DNA of 64,000 nt from Cydia pomonella (lineage: Eukaryota > Arthropoda > Insecta > Lepidoptera > Tortricidae): NCBI RefSeq assembly GCF_033807575.1, contig NC_084716.1:4340001-4404000 (forward strand), given 5' to 3'. A model generated the notes under the pieces. That model worked only from the letters and a program-made list of their open reading frames with translations, searched no databases and was not told the DNA's origin. The first letter of the stretch is position 1. Each line of letters starts with the position of its first letter. Shown one piece after another: positions 1 through 12,008 of this stretch. The translations under genes were made by a program, and so were the position numbers.

Positions 1-362
1 GTGACCTAGCATTGTCGCACTTTAAACACGTTTTTGCATAGTTTTCATCGGGTTTAGTAATAAAACTTGATAATAATATGAGGCATGTTTTCGCAAAAAC
101 ATGAATTTTACCTAGTTATTTTATCTAAAATATAAAAATGTGCATCAAGTCGGTGATGTCATGGGTTATATTTGAACACTCGATGTGGAACCAAAAGAAC
201 TGCTTAAAAAGTCAATTGCGAAATGTCAAAACTATTAAAATAATTTATGACCAATGCAAATATTTCATAATTATCATCAGAATACGGACTTGCGAGTTAA
301 AGAATAATTAACCAAAGTATAATGAGATTATTATTCATTATTAATAATCGTACAAATATCAA

Positions 363-506
363 TCAGTAAAACAATCGTCTAGGTTTGTAACACGTGGGTG
401 CATTTCGAGATGAATCCAGTTTGACCTTTGCAGGGCTGATCTTCATCTCTTCGAGGGCTTTCATTGCTGCATCGATCTTATTCTCTGTATTTTTTCTTAC
501 CCACAT
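363..506 (-). CDS. Candidate last exon of small gene Y, copy 1
   Basis: A minus-strand reading frame runs from an ATG at 506 to a TGA at 363 and encodes about 47 residues, starting MWVRKNTENK and ending PTCYKPRRLFY. The frame stays open for roughly 70 further bases upstream. The composition (charged helix KNTENKIDAAMKALEEMK, then a basic tail) looks protein-like, and both tandem copies keep the frame with a single Ala/Ser change in the inspected part. It lies downstream, on the same strand, of a TATA promoter and a splice donor near 1122, so it may be the 3' exon of a short spliced gene. I could not fix the acceptor. I do not recognise the protein. It could also be a chance ORF. Confidence 0.35.
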   Translation of the reverse strand: MWVRKNTENKIDAAMKALEEMKISPAKVKLDSSRNAPTCYKPRRLFY

Positions 507-1121
507 CTTGGACCTTGGAACAAAATCCTTATATAAGATTCTTATGGTCGCAAGACAACGGTTTGTGATTTTTGATCACAAATTGAAAGTAGAGGCTATC
601 ATAAATTTAGAAAAACCAGAATTTTTTTTATGAAAACTAATATATTTTGGTTTCATCAGAGGTCATCGTCATAAGCCGCTCCCTCATATCTGTTCTGAAA
701 ATAGCACTCACTAGGTAACGTTGTAACTTATTTCATCGACAATCGGTCAGAAAAGTTAAACTGTAAGTAGACAGCTGCGAAATTTGGGTCGCCAACTGAG
801 TATACACTGAATTATCGCAATATAACTATTGTAATAAAAATTTAACGTTTAAGATTTACAGGTAACCAAAATAATTTCGAAGAACCCATCACACACTGGT
901 CGTTATCGTTCTGCGTTTGCTGACAGCTCGTGGAAAACTAACGTTCATGCGAGTGTACTGTTTAATTGACAATAAATTTAATCGCGTTACGCTTAGGAAC
1001 ATAACGCGGAACCTAAATATTTATCAAACCGGTCACAGCTGCAATTGATCAGCGTTTTTTTAAACAAGCGAATGTTTATTGTTAATCTAAAAATAAGAAA
1101 GATAATGCACTAGATACTTAC

Positions 1122-1184
1122 TTTTATCTAGACGAGCGCAGGTGGAATGTGTGTGAGAGAGACCCTGCACTCGCGTTTATATAC
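1122..1184 (-). promoter_or_regulatory. TATA promoter and first-exon donor for gene Y, copy 1
   Basis: Read on the minus strand, a clear TATA box (GTATATAAA, 1176-1184) is followed after about 30 bases by a pyrimidine-rich leader, and then by a consensus donor (AAAA|GTAAGTATC) whose last exon base is 1122. The same arrangement is kept in unit 2. It indicates a minus-strand transcript starting near 1150. Confidence 0.5.
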
Positions 1185-2272
1185 CCGTGGCTCTGCATAT
1201 GCATAAAATTCCAAACGATCTGTTTGATGTATCATTATCAACATTTCAAATTTCTTAAACTAAACAAGTAAAACATTTCTATGGCATAAAAACATAAGAC
1301 TAGAAGCTACTTAGGCGGTATCGCCTGTAGGTGTCGCAAAATTGACGTGACTTCCTCGCTTCTAACCGGAAACTGTTTTTGTACATATTCAGCAAATCTT
1401 ACTTTGACGAATCAAATCTCATCGTCAACGTCATCTGCAATTAACCAACAGAGCAAATTAGAACGTCTAAAAAAATTCATTTTGAAAATCATTGAAAAAA
1501 CAGCCACTAGCTTGTTTCCATATTCCACCGTTGTCGCTGAGTAAACCATGGAAAAGTTAACGTGATAAATGCGATGTGAGACTAAGTCTCGCCGCGGGCA
1601 AGCAACGAACACATTTCTGCCATTACGGGACACGATCCACAACCTACGGGTGCACCGATAAGAAAACAGTCTAGGCAATCTTACCACGAACAGTTTCGAA
1701 GTCGAAATTTATAATTTAAAAAGCACTTGATAACTTCAAAATATTTTACTTGAATTCAATTTGATTGTTAATCACAAATCGTTTGAATTGAAGGTCGTTA
1801 AAGTTATTGCCTTAAAAAATCGTCTTTCCATAGAAAAAAATTGTGTAATTACTTTGCAGACAAATGCATATGAATTGTTGTCAGATGATAATGAACTTAG
1901 TGTTTATTATCGCTTCAAAGTTTGGTCCAAATATTATTATTTCGTTTCTTATTTCTTATCAAAGTTGAAATGTGTCAACTTCTAAATATTTATCAATCGT
2001 AAATTAATAAATAATCGAATAATTTTTAGTGATTGTGCTTCTAAATCAGTTTCCAATTAATTGTTCCGCTAACTATCTCTAATTTAACAGTACCATTATT
2101 TAATTATTCACTAATTGAATAAACAACGGTTAAGTTTACTTATCTCTGTTATTAAAAAGGTTATAAATTAATTAATATGTGACCCAATTGATAGAAACGG
2201 TGTTATCCAGTTACTGTTGACAACTCAAACTACCCAAGATATATTTATTTTAAAAATATATTACAATTAACA

Positions 2273-2553
2273 TTATTCATTTTCTGGGAGGCTTTTGAGA
2301 CAATTGAGACTTGTTATCTTGTACTTTTCCGGCTTCGGCGGGAGAGAAGTTCCTGGTCGTTCCATGTTAGACCTGCAATTATATAAAATGATCAATTTTA
2401 ATTTGCTTTAGATCGAATTCCGCGGGGAAAAGTTGACACATTCATACACATGATGACCAAATACAAAAAAATACGAAAATTGTTTTATGGTCGAATCTCT
2501 GTGATTTACGAGCAAAGAGTACATGATAAGATTTAATAAGTCATTGTATGTAA

Positions 2554-2625
<72 letters not shown>

Positions 2626-3050
2626 AAATAATGAAGAAAAGGTTATCTGGTATCTTATCAGCATATCTCATTTTAAATTGTGCAAAATTGTTCACATAAT
2701 ATTATATTCGTTCTTGTACAGACGGCGCCCTTCCTAAAATCGCATCGACTTTAGAGGCCGTAAGTCTCGGTGGGCCAGGTGGTGCCATTGGTTGGTTGTG
2801 GTGGTGTGTTCATTTCTTATTTCCGCGATTTGTAAAAATACTAAATTAAAAGCAGAAAAATATATGAAATTTCTAATTAGGTATCCTGAGTTAAAGATTT
2901 TTACTTACGTGTAAACCAGGTGCCAGATCCTCAACGAATGAATGCTTGAAATCATCATATTCTTAAATAAATCTTTGTTTTTAGTTTCTAGTTTGATACA
3001 ATTTTACGAGGTATACAATTCCAGGGGAAGATAACTGATTGAATTCACGA
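2273..3050 (-). pseudogene. Proline-rich gene X, copy 1 (degenerate)
   Basis: This is a damaged paralogue of the intact gene at 56174-58268. The start exon has its ATG at 2788 and reads MAPPGPPRLTASKVDAILGR. The last exon begins after an acceptor at 2373-2375 (TTGCAG) and reads MERPGTSLPPKPEKYK. The central part present in the other copies (the NMFGxSQPPR...EETHMY segment) is deleted, leaving an unrelated short tail that stops at 2273. Joining the likely donor (GTACAAG) to the acceptor brings a TAA into frame, so no X-like product is expected. The noncoding first exon with its initiator and donor lies around 2910-3050. Confidence 0.6.
2557..2622. repeat. (AT)n microsatellite
   Basis: About 33 uninterrupted AT dinucleotides lie inside the intron of gene X copy 1. 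Unit 2 has no tract at the matching place, so it expanded after the duplication or was lost there. Confidence 0.98.
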
Positions 3051-3758
3051 AAGTCCTAAAGTTTTGTAATTATTCATAATCTACATAAACATGTGCTGAT
3101 TAAGTGATAATTCGACCACCAAAGAGCTTCCGTTGAAACGAATCGTACAAAGAAGTCTTCCAAATCCGATATCTAAGAACTTAACGACATTTCGAGTCCG
3201 CTTATTTATTGGTATTGCATGAAGTGATTTCGAGGGGAACTCTTTGTTTCAAGAAATATGACAGATTTAAAAGGAATTTCTACGGATGCACAATAAAAGA
3301 TTACCGTAAATAACTAGAAAATTCTTATTAAAATAGAATGTATTTCAAATCCAAAATAACTTCAAACTAACCTTAACCTACCTACTTAAACCTAATCGTG
3401 ACCTAGCATTGTCGCACTTTAAACACGTTTTTGCATAGTTTTCATCGGGTTTAGTAATAAAACTTGATAATAATATGAGGCATGATTTCGCAAAAACATA
3501 AATTTTACCTGGTTATTTTATCTAAAATATAAAAATGTGCATTAAGTCGTGATGTCATGGGTTATATTTGAACACTCGATGTGGAACCAAAAGAACTGCT
3601 TAAAAAGTCAATTGCGAAATGTCAAAACTATTAAAATAATTTATGACCAATGCAAATATTTCATAATTATCATCAGAATGCGGACTTGCGACTTAAAGAA
3701 TAATTAACCAAAGTATAGTGAGATCATTATTCATTATTAATAATAGAACAAATATCAA

Positions 3759-3902
3759 TCAGTAAAACAAACGTCTAGGTTTGTAACACGTGGGTGCATT
3801 TCGAGATGAATCCAGTTTGACCTTTGCAGGGCTGATCTTCATCTCTTCGAGGGATTTCATTGCTGCATCGATCTTATTCTCTGTATTTTTTCTTACCCAC
3901 AT
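3759..3902 (-). CDS. Candidate last exon of small gene Y, copy 2
   Basis: This is the tandem paralogue of the ORF at 363-506. The frame, stop codon and end (RRLFY) are the same, with an Ala-to-Ser change in the MKALEE segment. Between this exon and the promoter of its copy (about 5630) lies a 1-kb LINE, so if the gene is spliced its intron is about 1 kb longer here. Retention of the frame in both copies is the main argument that it codes. Confidence 0.35.
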   Translation of the reverse strand: MWVRKNTENKIDAAMKSLEEMKISPAKVKLDSSRNAPTCYKPRRLFY

Positions 3903-4239
3903 CTTGGACCTTGGAACAAAATCCTTATATAAGATTCTTATGGTCGCAAGACAACGGTTTGTGATTTTTGATCACAAATTGAAAGTAGCGGCTATCATAA
4001 ATTTAGAAAAACCAGAAAAAAGTTTATGAAAACTAATATATTTTGGTTTCTTCAGAGGTCATCGTCATAAGCCGCTCCCTCATTCTCGTATCTGTTCTGA
4101 AAATAGAACTCACCAGGTAACGTTGTAACTTATTTCATCGACAATCGGTCATAAAAGTTAAACGGTAAGTAGACAGCTGCGAAATTTGGGTCGCCAACTG
4201 AGTATACACTGAATTATCGCAATATAACTATTGTACTTA

Positions 4240-5270
4240 TTTTTATTTATTTATTTAAACTTTATTGCACAATACATGAAGAGTACAAATGGCGGACTTA
4301 ATGCCAGAAGGCATTCTCTACCAGTCAACCATGAGCCAAACCGAAAGATCATAATTGGTGCAGGGTCAGAATACAGAGTAAAATGACAAAAAAAAAAAAA
4401 AAATATCACAATATTACCTATATAAAATTATACGTACATAAATAATATGATACATAAATATAAATACATACATATATAAATATATACCCATTGTGAAACA
4501 TCATGAGGACGACCTTTGAACCTTGTCAAACAGATGCTTGCGCAACATGCGCTTGAAGGAGAATTTGTTCTGGGCTTGTCTCATAGAGAGAGGAAGATCA
4601 TTCCACAGCCGGATTGCCTGAATGTTGAAGGAATTCGACATGAAACCTGTACGATGTCGAGGGACAATAAGTTGAAGGCTACGGGAGGTTCGGAGATCGG
4701 TGCCGGGGCGCGGAGTAACAAATTTGAATTTGGAACGAAGGTAATCAGGGGCTGAAGGATTAAATAAAATTGTAAACAAAGTGCAGAGAATACGCAAGGA
4801 TCGACGTTCACGAATAGGGAGCCAGTAAAGTTTTTTGCGATAAGCAGAGATATGGTCGTATTTTCGGAGTCCAAAGACAAACCGGATGCAATTGTTAAGT
4901 AACCGATCGAACTTGGTTAGGTAAGCTTGTGAGAGATTGCTGTAACACACATCAGCATAATCCAGGATGGGCAGAACGAGGGCTTGGACAAGAAGAGTCT
5001 TGGTGCAGGTCGGGAGAAAATGTTTGAACCGATAAAGTGCTCTTAGAGTATTGGTCACTCTACGACAAACGTCAGACACCTGAGGATCCCAGGTCAGCCC
5101 ACTATCGATGATCAACCCCAGGTTCTTCACTTGCGGCACAAAAGGTATATCTACTTGCTCATACTGGATAGGGGCTAAGTACTTCGTGTCCGTCAAAGAC
5201 AGCAAGCGCGCACTACCAAGTATGATGGCCTGACATTTGGTGGGGTTCACTGCAATGCCATAACAACCAA
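4240..5270 (-). mobile_element. 5'-truncated Jockey/CR1-like LINE
   Basis: A non-LTR retrotransposon fragment interrupts duplication unit 2 where unit 1 has none. It is bordered by the 6-bp repeat TACTTA (4234-4239 and 5271-5276). On the minus strand an open frame (4501-5250, about 250 residues and open to the insertion edge) holds the end of a reverse transcriptase and the LINE C-terminal region. Recognisable landmarks are NPTKCQAIILG, KNLGLIID, PILDYADVCY and the terminal IRLWNDLPLSMR...FK..L motif. The 3' tail is A/T rich (4380-4500). The catalytic YADD part is missing through 5' truncation, so it is dead. A tail from the same family recurs at 46296-46345. Confidence 0.9.
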
Positions 5271-5591
5271 TACTTAATTAAAATTTAACGTTAAAGATAC
5301 CTGTTACCTGTAAGGTAACCAAAATAATTTCGAAGAACCCATCACACACTGGTCGTTATCGTTCTGCGTTCGCTGACAGCTCGTGGAAAACTAACGTTCA
5401 TGCGAGTGTACTGTTTAATTGACTTTAAATTTAATCGCGTTACGCTTAGGAACATAACGCGGAACCTAAATATTTATCAAACCGGTCACAGCTGCAATTG
5501 ATCAGCGTTTTTTTTAAACAAGCGAATGTTTATTGTTAATCTAAAAATAAGAAAGATAATGCACTAGGTACTTACTTTTATCTAGACGAGC

Positions 5592-5638
5592 GCAGGTGGA
5601 ATGTATGTGAGCGAGACCCTGCACTCGCGTTTATATAC
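5592..5638 (-). promoter_or_regulatory. TATA promoter for gene Y, copy 2
   Basis: This repeats the promoter at 1176-1184: a minus-strand GTATATAAA at 5630-5638 followed by the same leader. The spliced leader's donor lies further downstream near 5570-5580. The core is unchanged from unit 1. Confidence 0.45.
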
Positions 5639-6705
5639 CCGTGGCTCTGCATATGCATAAAATTCCTAACGATCTGTTTGATGTATCATTATCAACATTT
5701 CAAATTTATTAATACTAAACAAGTAAAACATTTCTATGGCATAAAAACATAAGACTAGAAGCTACTTAGGCGGTATCGCCTGTAGGTGTCGCAAAATTGA
5801 CGTGACTTCCTCGCTTCTAACTGGAAACTGTTTTCGTACATATTCAGCAAATCTTACTTTGACGAATCAGATCTCATCGTCAATGTCATCTGCAATTAAC
5901 CAACAGAGCAAATTAGAACGTCAATTCATTTCGAAAATCATTGAAAAAACAGCCACTAGCTTGTTTCCATATTCCACCGTTGTCGCTGAGTAAACCGTGG
6001 AAAAGTTAACGTGATAAATGCGATGTGAGACTAAGTCTCGCCGCGGGCAAGCAACGAACACATTTCTGCCATTACGGGACACGATCCACAACCTACGGGT
6101 GCACCGATAAGAAAACACTCCAGGCAATCTTACCAGGAACAGTTTCGAAGTCGAAATTTATAATTTAAAAAGCACTTGTCAACTTCAAACTATTTTACTT
6201 GAATTCAAACAAATAATTTGAATTGAAGATCGTTAAAGTTATTGCCTTAAAAAATTGTTTTTTCATAGAAAAAAATTGTGTAATTATTTGGCACACAAAT
6301 GTATATGAATTGTTGTCATATGATAATGAACTTAGTGTTTATTTTCGCTTCAAAATATGGTCCAAATATTATTATTTCGTTTCTTATTTCTTATCAAAAT
6401 TGAAATGTGTCAACTTCTAATTATTTATCAATCGTAAATTAATAAATAATCGAATAATTTTTAGTGATTGTGCTTCTAAATCAGTTTCCAATTAATTGTT
6501 CCGCTAACTATCCCTAAAATAACAGTACCACTAATTCATTCACTAATTGAATAAATAACGGTTAAGTTTATCTCTGTTATTAAAAAGGTTATCAACTAAT
6601 TAATATGTGACCCAATTGATAGAGACGGTGTTATCCAGTTTACTGTTGACAACTCAAACTACCCAAGATATATTTATTTTAAAAATATATTACAATTAAC
6701 ATTAT

Positions 6706-9700
6706 TCATTTCCTGGGAGGCTTTTGAGACGATTGAGACTTCCCAAAATATAAATACATATGAGTCTCTTCTGACGCTGCTGAAAGCAGGCGCGGGGGCT
6801 GCGACCAGCCGAACATATTTGTTTTGTACTTTTCCGGCTTCGGCGGAAGAGAAGTGCGCGGTCGTTCCATGTTACCTGTAATTATATAAAATTGATTGTC
6901 CACGCATGTAGGGGTGGACGAGAAGATCTTGGGGTCGTGGATGAGGTGAGTTAAATGACACTCGTAGTCCAATACATGCACGTATAATAATTTAACTTTT
7001 GTGATACATAGATTGTAAGCGGACGGGCACAACCGTCCGTCGCAAGATTGCTGAGTGAATGGCCGCTACCGGCCCCACTTCTCGCCTCGCACCATGCATT
7101 GCGTCGGCGACGGCTCCCGAAGATGCCCGAACAAAGACGAGGCGTTAACATTGATTAATTTCGACTTACTTAAATCTTTCGACCAAATTCGGCGGGATAA
7201 AGTTGACACATTCGTGCACATGATGACCAAATTAAAAAAAATATATTAACGGCCGAATCTCTATGAGTTTCTTTTTGAGCAAGGAGTCCATGATAAGATT
7301 AAATGGATCATCATATCCAAGCAAGCATACAATTTGGCAAAATGAACCGCAGCCGGTTTTCTCTCTTGTACAGATAACGACCTTCCTAAAATCGCATCGA
7401 CTTTAGAGGCTGTAAGTCTCGGTGGGACAGGCGGCGGCATGTCCATTTCTTATTCGAACACTTCTACAAATATCCAAGGAAAATTAGGACAAAATCACGT
7501 TAACTTTCTGTATCACCCAACTTCTGCTGTTTATAAAAATACTAAATTAAGAGTAGAATTTTTTTATAAAATTTCGAATTAGGTAGGGGAGATACGCCAT
7601 GAAACGGACGTTTAAATTTGAAATAAGATTACATACTGTAGTTACAAACTTAGGAACTCGTTAACTATCCTTAAGGAATTAGGATATACTATTGTATAAT
7701 TATTAATACACCATATCAGATGAAAACTCAATTTATTGTAAGAAATTTGTTTTTTTTTTATCTCATTTTTGTCCGTTTCATAACACAGGTAGCATTGAAT
7801 AGGACAATGGGTGTCTTGAAACGGACTAGGAACCAATGCCATACTTTGAGCCACATAAATACTCAATGTTTCACAAATTCTTTACTTTTATGAATTAACT
7901 TTTATTTATATAAGTCAAACATTTTCGTACATCATAAACTGAGATCATAAAATAAACAATTACAAAGAAAACAACATAAATTATTAGAATCTCAACTTCT
8001 TAGTTTTAGTTTCAATTTGGCAACAATAAAAGTAGGTGTCAATATTTCTTTACACAATAATACTTATCAAATATTTTGGTAGAACTCAAACTGAGATCAT
8101 ATGTATAATTAATTAACAATTAAAAAAAACCTACATAAAATAATTCTACTTGTTAGTCTTAGTCCGTTTCAACGCGACGGTAGTTGTCCGATTCATTGTG
8201 AATCTAACCTAAAAACATTTTATCCAAATTCTAAATAATTAAGTATTGATAAGATTATAACTCACCGTTCCGTACCTTCTTGAGAATATGTCACAACAAG
8301 TACAACCATTACAATTGTAGCTTAAGTTTTTATCGAATTTTAAATCAGTTTGCAAATATACAATATTTTTTACAAAACGTGCGGTTCAACAACCTGCGAA
8401 AAAGTGAACTAAATAATGGCCGCCGGGATCTGTCATCACTGTGGGTTTACCGTAAAACGCTGCAACTTTGCCTGGATTTTGACGTTTTTTTCTTATATCT
8501 GTGAAACTATTTTTCATTATGAGTTTCATGAGTATTAGTCGGAAAACATACCCTATGCCTTACCAGATAAGACTCAAATCTCATTACCTAATCATACTGT
8601 ATTTCCGATTTACAAGCAATCAAAGTGGCAGGCAAAGTTGTAGGCCTAAGACGTAACTTTGTCTAGACGGATCGGATATCTCCATAAATAATCTGTTGCT
8701 ATTTGCAATAATATTTACTCTTGTGCATGAGACATTATGCTTGTCCCTGACAGTCAAATTATTGCCATAAGCTTAATACTTTTTTTTCACATGCAATAGG
8801 TAAAGTTGTAGCAGGTTCCACAAACTTTCTATACAAAAATATCGTTAACTGTAGGGTTGTGCCAAAAAATTATTATTATTAATAAAATCTATTTATATTG
8901 TTAGTTACAAAATAATCATCAAACAAATGTAAAATAATTTTGTTTGATTTCTTTTTCTTTTAGTATTTAATAATTTGAACTTATTTTAATTTTTTTATTA
9001 CAAGTACATTGCAGATACACTATTTTGCTAATTTTCAATGCATTATTATAGTGTAAAGTTCTATTTCATTGTAAAGTTCTAATCACCCATCACCTTTGAA
9101 CTCCAATTGTAATCGACCTGACACCTGACAACCCAGATTTCGATAAGAAAGATAACTGCAAGACAAATCAAATGAGCCTAAACACAGTGGGTTTATTATG
9201 TGTAGTTTAGAAGTTGCTATCTTCGGTCTCCATCATCAGACCATCTCGATGGTACCATAAACATTGCATTGTCACCCAAGTTACATAAGTATGTCAAACA
9301 CCTAAATTGGTCGCTAATAAGTGGTTGAAAATTAGATTGCAAATTTTGAACAAAAAGACAATTACAAGTAAACATACAACATAATTATAATACAATAAAT
9401 ATACAATTGCAAGTAACTACAATAAAAATATAATAACAGATTGCAATCAGTTTTTTTTTATAATTATCATTTTAATACCCATACGTCTTTTTTGTTAACG
9501 TTAGTTTATTATTGCATTGTGGTGCCGCCGTGCAGGTCAGGATCTCGACGACTTAAATAAAACTTCGATTTATAATGAAGCGAAGTATAATCTTCCAAAG
9601 GGTACTGGTTTACAAGGGTTCTTGTCAAAACGGTTCAATGTAGAAAATAGGTGTTGATAGGATGGAGGATGATGAAAGAGTGATTTGCAATATTTGATGA

Positions 9701-10760
9701 GTACAAAAGGTGGTTATAATTTAGATGCTTCTAATTGGCCGCGATACAGAGTATGTGGAGCGCTCCTATTGGTGCTTTTAAAAAGCCTCCGAATACTAGC
9801 CGAGCCCGACGCCTGCGTTTAGCTACTGCGTTGATTTTTATATAATAATAAGTTGCAGTCGCAACACATTGTCAGCAGATCTACATAGGTACCCACACTG
9901 AAAGTCGGTGAAAATCGATTTGCAAGATTTGACTTAAACAAACAAACATTGCAAGTTAATAAAAAGCTTGTAATAAATAAACTCATTTAAGCAGTTTAGG
10001 TAAGCTCATTTTTACTCTTTTCTGTACATTTATAAAATTCAGCTAGTGACAGCCCTAGACCCAGGCAAAATTGTGTCATTCAAGTTTCCAAAACACTGTC
10101 CAATATTGCCTAGTACGTTATTATGCTGAAAGCATGTCCTTTTCTTGAAAATATTTAACTTACGGGAAATAGACAGTCTTTACTTACCTTGGGACGTTAC
10201 CACTTCTCAAAAAACACCTTTTTCGTAGATAAAAATTCAAAAGTTGCGAGACACTAAAAAAATGCTGCCACTCACGCCGACTTATGATACGTAACTGGCG
10301 GAGCAACAATGGAGTTACCATTGTAAAAAAATGAAATATGTGTTGCCAGAATAATGAAAATTACTACCAAATGGTAAAAAACAAGAAAAAACTAAGCAAA
10401 TTCGAGAGGTCGTAATTGAAATGAAATAGGCAAAATTGGGCTTAAATGGCAAAGTTGCAGCATTTTACGGTATTTATGTTTATCAGTGTTGCCAGCAACC
10501 AAAAGACATGAATATGTTCGTTCAGATTTTTCTAAGATATCAATAGTGTCCGTTTCATAACGCGTTCGTTTCATTGCGTATTCCCCCTATCCTAAGTTGG
10601 AGATTTTTACGTACGTGTATTTTAGGTGCCAGATACTCCGCGAATGACTGCTTGAGACCTTCTTAATCTTAAATAAAAACTTTGTTTTTAGTTTTAACTT
10701 TGATAAAATTTTACGATCTATAAAATTCTAGGAGAAGATAATTGATTGAGTTTACGAAAG
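6706..10760 (-). pseudogene. Proline-rich gene X, copy 2 (probably disrupted)
   Basis: The last exon (ATG at 6870, end at 6706) keeps the full domain: MERPRTSLPPKPEKYK, NMFGWSQPPRL, SEETHMYLYFGK and the end KPPRK. The start exon has its ATG at 7446 (MDMPPPVPPRLTASKVDAIL). The leader exon, promoter and ACGTAAGT-type donor survive at about 10600-10760, but a 3.0-kb DNA transposon sits in the first intron. The two coding exons do not join in the frame used by the intact copy: the acceptor side is two bases shorter and carries a TAA. It would need another donor or internal initiation at Met 6870. I treat it as probably non-functional but recently so. Confidence 0.55.
7586..10587. mobile_element. 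3.0-kb non-autonomous DNA transposon, TA target duplication
   Basis: Comparison with X copies 1 and 3 shows that this block was inserted between ...AATTAGGTA and TCCTAAGTTGG. Its ends are imperfect inverted repeats (GGGGAGATACGCCATGAAAC against GGGGGAATACGCAATGAAAC) flanked by TA. The motif GTCCGTTTCAT or its complement recurs inside (about 7772, 7815, 8158, 10548), suggesting subterminal binding sites. A stretch at about 8449-8480 is repeated inverted at about 10447-10475. No transposase-like frame is visible, so mobilisation would be in trans. A Tc1/mariner-type or similar TA-targeting enzyme is an inference. Confidence 0.8.
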
Positions 10761-10860
10761 TCGTGAAATCTTGACATTTTTCATAATCTATATAAACATG
10801 TCTGCTTATTAAGTGATAATTTGACCACCAAAGAGCTTCAGTTGAAAGTCATTATAAATA

Positions 10861-11866
10861 TAGATTTCAACTAAATCACCCTACAGGTCATCCCTGAAAC
10901 TTTTCGCTAATTTCTAGCACAAAGCATTTGAAATTTTATTCTTACATTTTTGAACTTTAACATTTAAAATCTTGATAGTTCGTGAGTTATTAAAACATGT
11001 TTAGTAAATGAACCCAAATATTAGGTGCGCATTAATTTATATAAAAGAAAACTGCCTGTAAAATCTGCATATTATAAACCAACATTAACATTTTAGACTT
11101 CTTAAATCAAGTGACTAATTAGCACAAGATGTGCACGTATTCGATAAATGCTGATTATTTAAATTGGTTACATGATCTTAGACTTTTGAAACCGCTAGAT
11201 TACATAGTATCGCCGGTAACCAGGGCTGCTGCACCGACCTTGCAATGTTATAGCAAAAAATAGGTCTTACCTCAGTCGTAAAACTTGAGCTGATAAGATC
11301 CGGCGACAGAGGTTATGAATTGCAATGCTGCATACATTTTAATATAATAATGCACTAAAAGTTTTCCATATTTTGATAGATTACGAATTGTAATAGCTTT
11401 TCAAACAGCGAACAAAGATGATGAATTAAATTAAATATAAGTACCTAATCCGCTGAAAGTTATTCTAGTAAACGTTTCAAGACTATTATTATTTAAATTT
11501 TACAACAGACAATGATTCTAAGTTTCGACTTGAAAATATTTACTAGTTACAAATTTTACTACAGTAGGGGACACAAGAGCCTACGGGGCGAAAATAAAAA
11601 ACGGTGTGCGAGGGGAAGAGGAGGGTGATACTATTGTATGCAGTGGAGAAACGACTTTAATGCATAGTAGACTCGGGAGAAGTATGACTGTTGGAGGAGT
11701 TCTAGGTTTTGCTATGAGACAATGAGTCCTCGATTCAAGCTCCTAACCTGAGGTCCCTGCGAATGCGTGTGACACTAGAATTACGCGTCTTATCTGTATT
11801 TAGTCAGCGGTAACTTAAAAAAATAATAATAATGGGGTTTACTTTGATTAAAATAGTTATTTGTAC
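10861..11866. other. No recognisable feature
   Basis: AT-rich sequence with frequent stops on both strands. I see no coding stretch, RNA gene or inverted-repeat element. Confidence 0.5.
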
Positions 11867-12008
11867 AACAAGAGAGCAAAGTTTGATATTTCTTCGAGTG
11901 CTTGTTTTGAGTCCCGTGCAAGCGAAAGATTCTATAATTTAGAATCTTGAGCGTAGTAAGGGACTCAAAAGCGCACGAGATGTAAATAACTTTGATCTCG
12001 TGTAGTAC
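11867..12008. repeat. MITE with roughly 45-bp imperfect inverted repeats
   Basis: The left arm (CAAGAGAGCAAAGTTTGATA...TTTGAGTCCC) pairs imperfectly with the right arm (GGGACTCAAAAGCGCACGAG...CTTTGATCTCGTG). The centre has a small hairpin around ATTCTATAATTTAGAAT. It has no coding capacity. I believe this type of repeat is common in moth genomes, but that is from memory of the pattern only. Confidence 0.6.

Larger units (their letters stand above)
1..3398. repeat. Large tandem duplication, unit 1
   Basis: The sequence starting at base 1 recurs at base 3399 with only scattered substitutions and small indels. The whole block is therefore one unit of a head-to-tail duplication, and its true left end may lie outside the window. 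It contains the 3' exon candidate of gene Y (363-506), the Y promoter (about 1176), a degenerate copy of the proline-rich gene X (2273-3050) and an (AT)n microsatellite. The match ends around the ACCACCAAAGAGCTTC motif near 3117, after which unit-specific sequence leads to the junction at 3398/3399. Confidence 0.9.
3399..10860. repeat. Large tandem duplication, unit 2 (expanded by insertions)
   Basis: This repeats unit 1 in order and orientation: the Y exon, Y promoter, X last exon, X start exon and X leader exon. It is interrupted by a LINE at 4240-5270 and a DNA transposon at 7586-10587. Without these two insertions its length is close to that of unit 1. Similarity fades shortly after the X promoter near 10850. 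Confidence 0.88.

Noticed and set aside
394..633. Plus-strand ORF of 79 codons present in both tandem units (also 3790-4029)
   Set aside because: It overlaps a more protein-like minus-strand frame downstream of a TATA promoter. The hydrophobic plus-strand product looks like the shadow of that frame, and its tail differs between copies.
2408..2695. Minus-strand ORF rich in Tyr-Ile repeats
   Set aside because: It is the translation of the (AT)n microsatellite.
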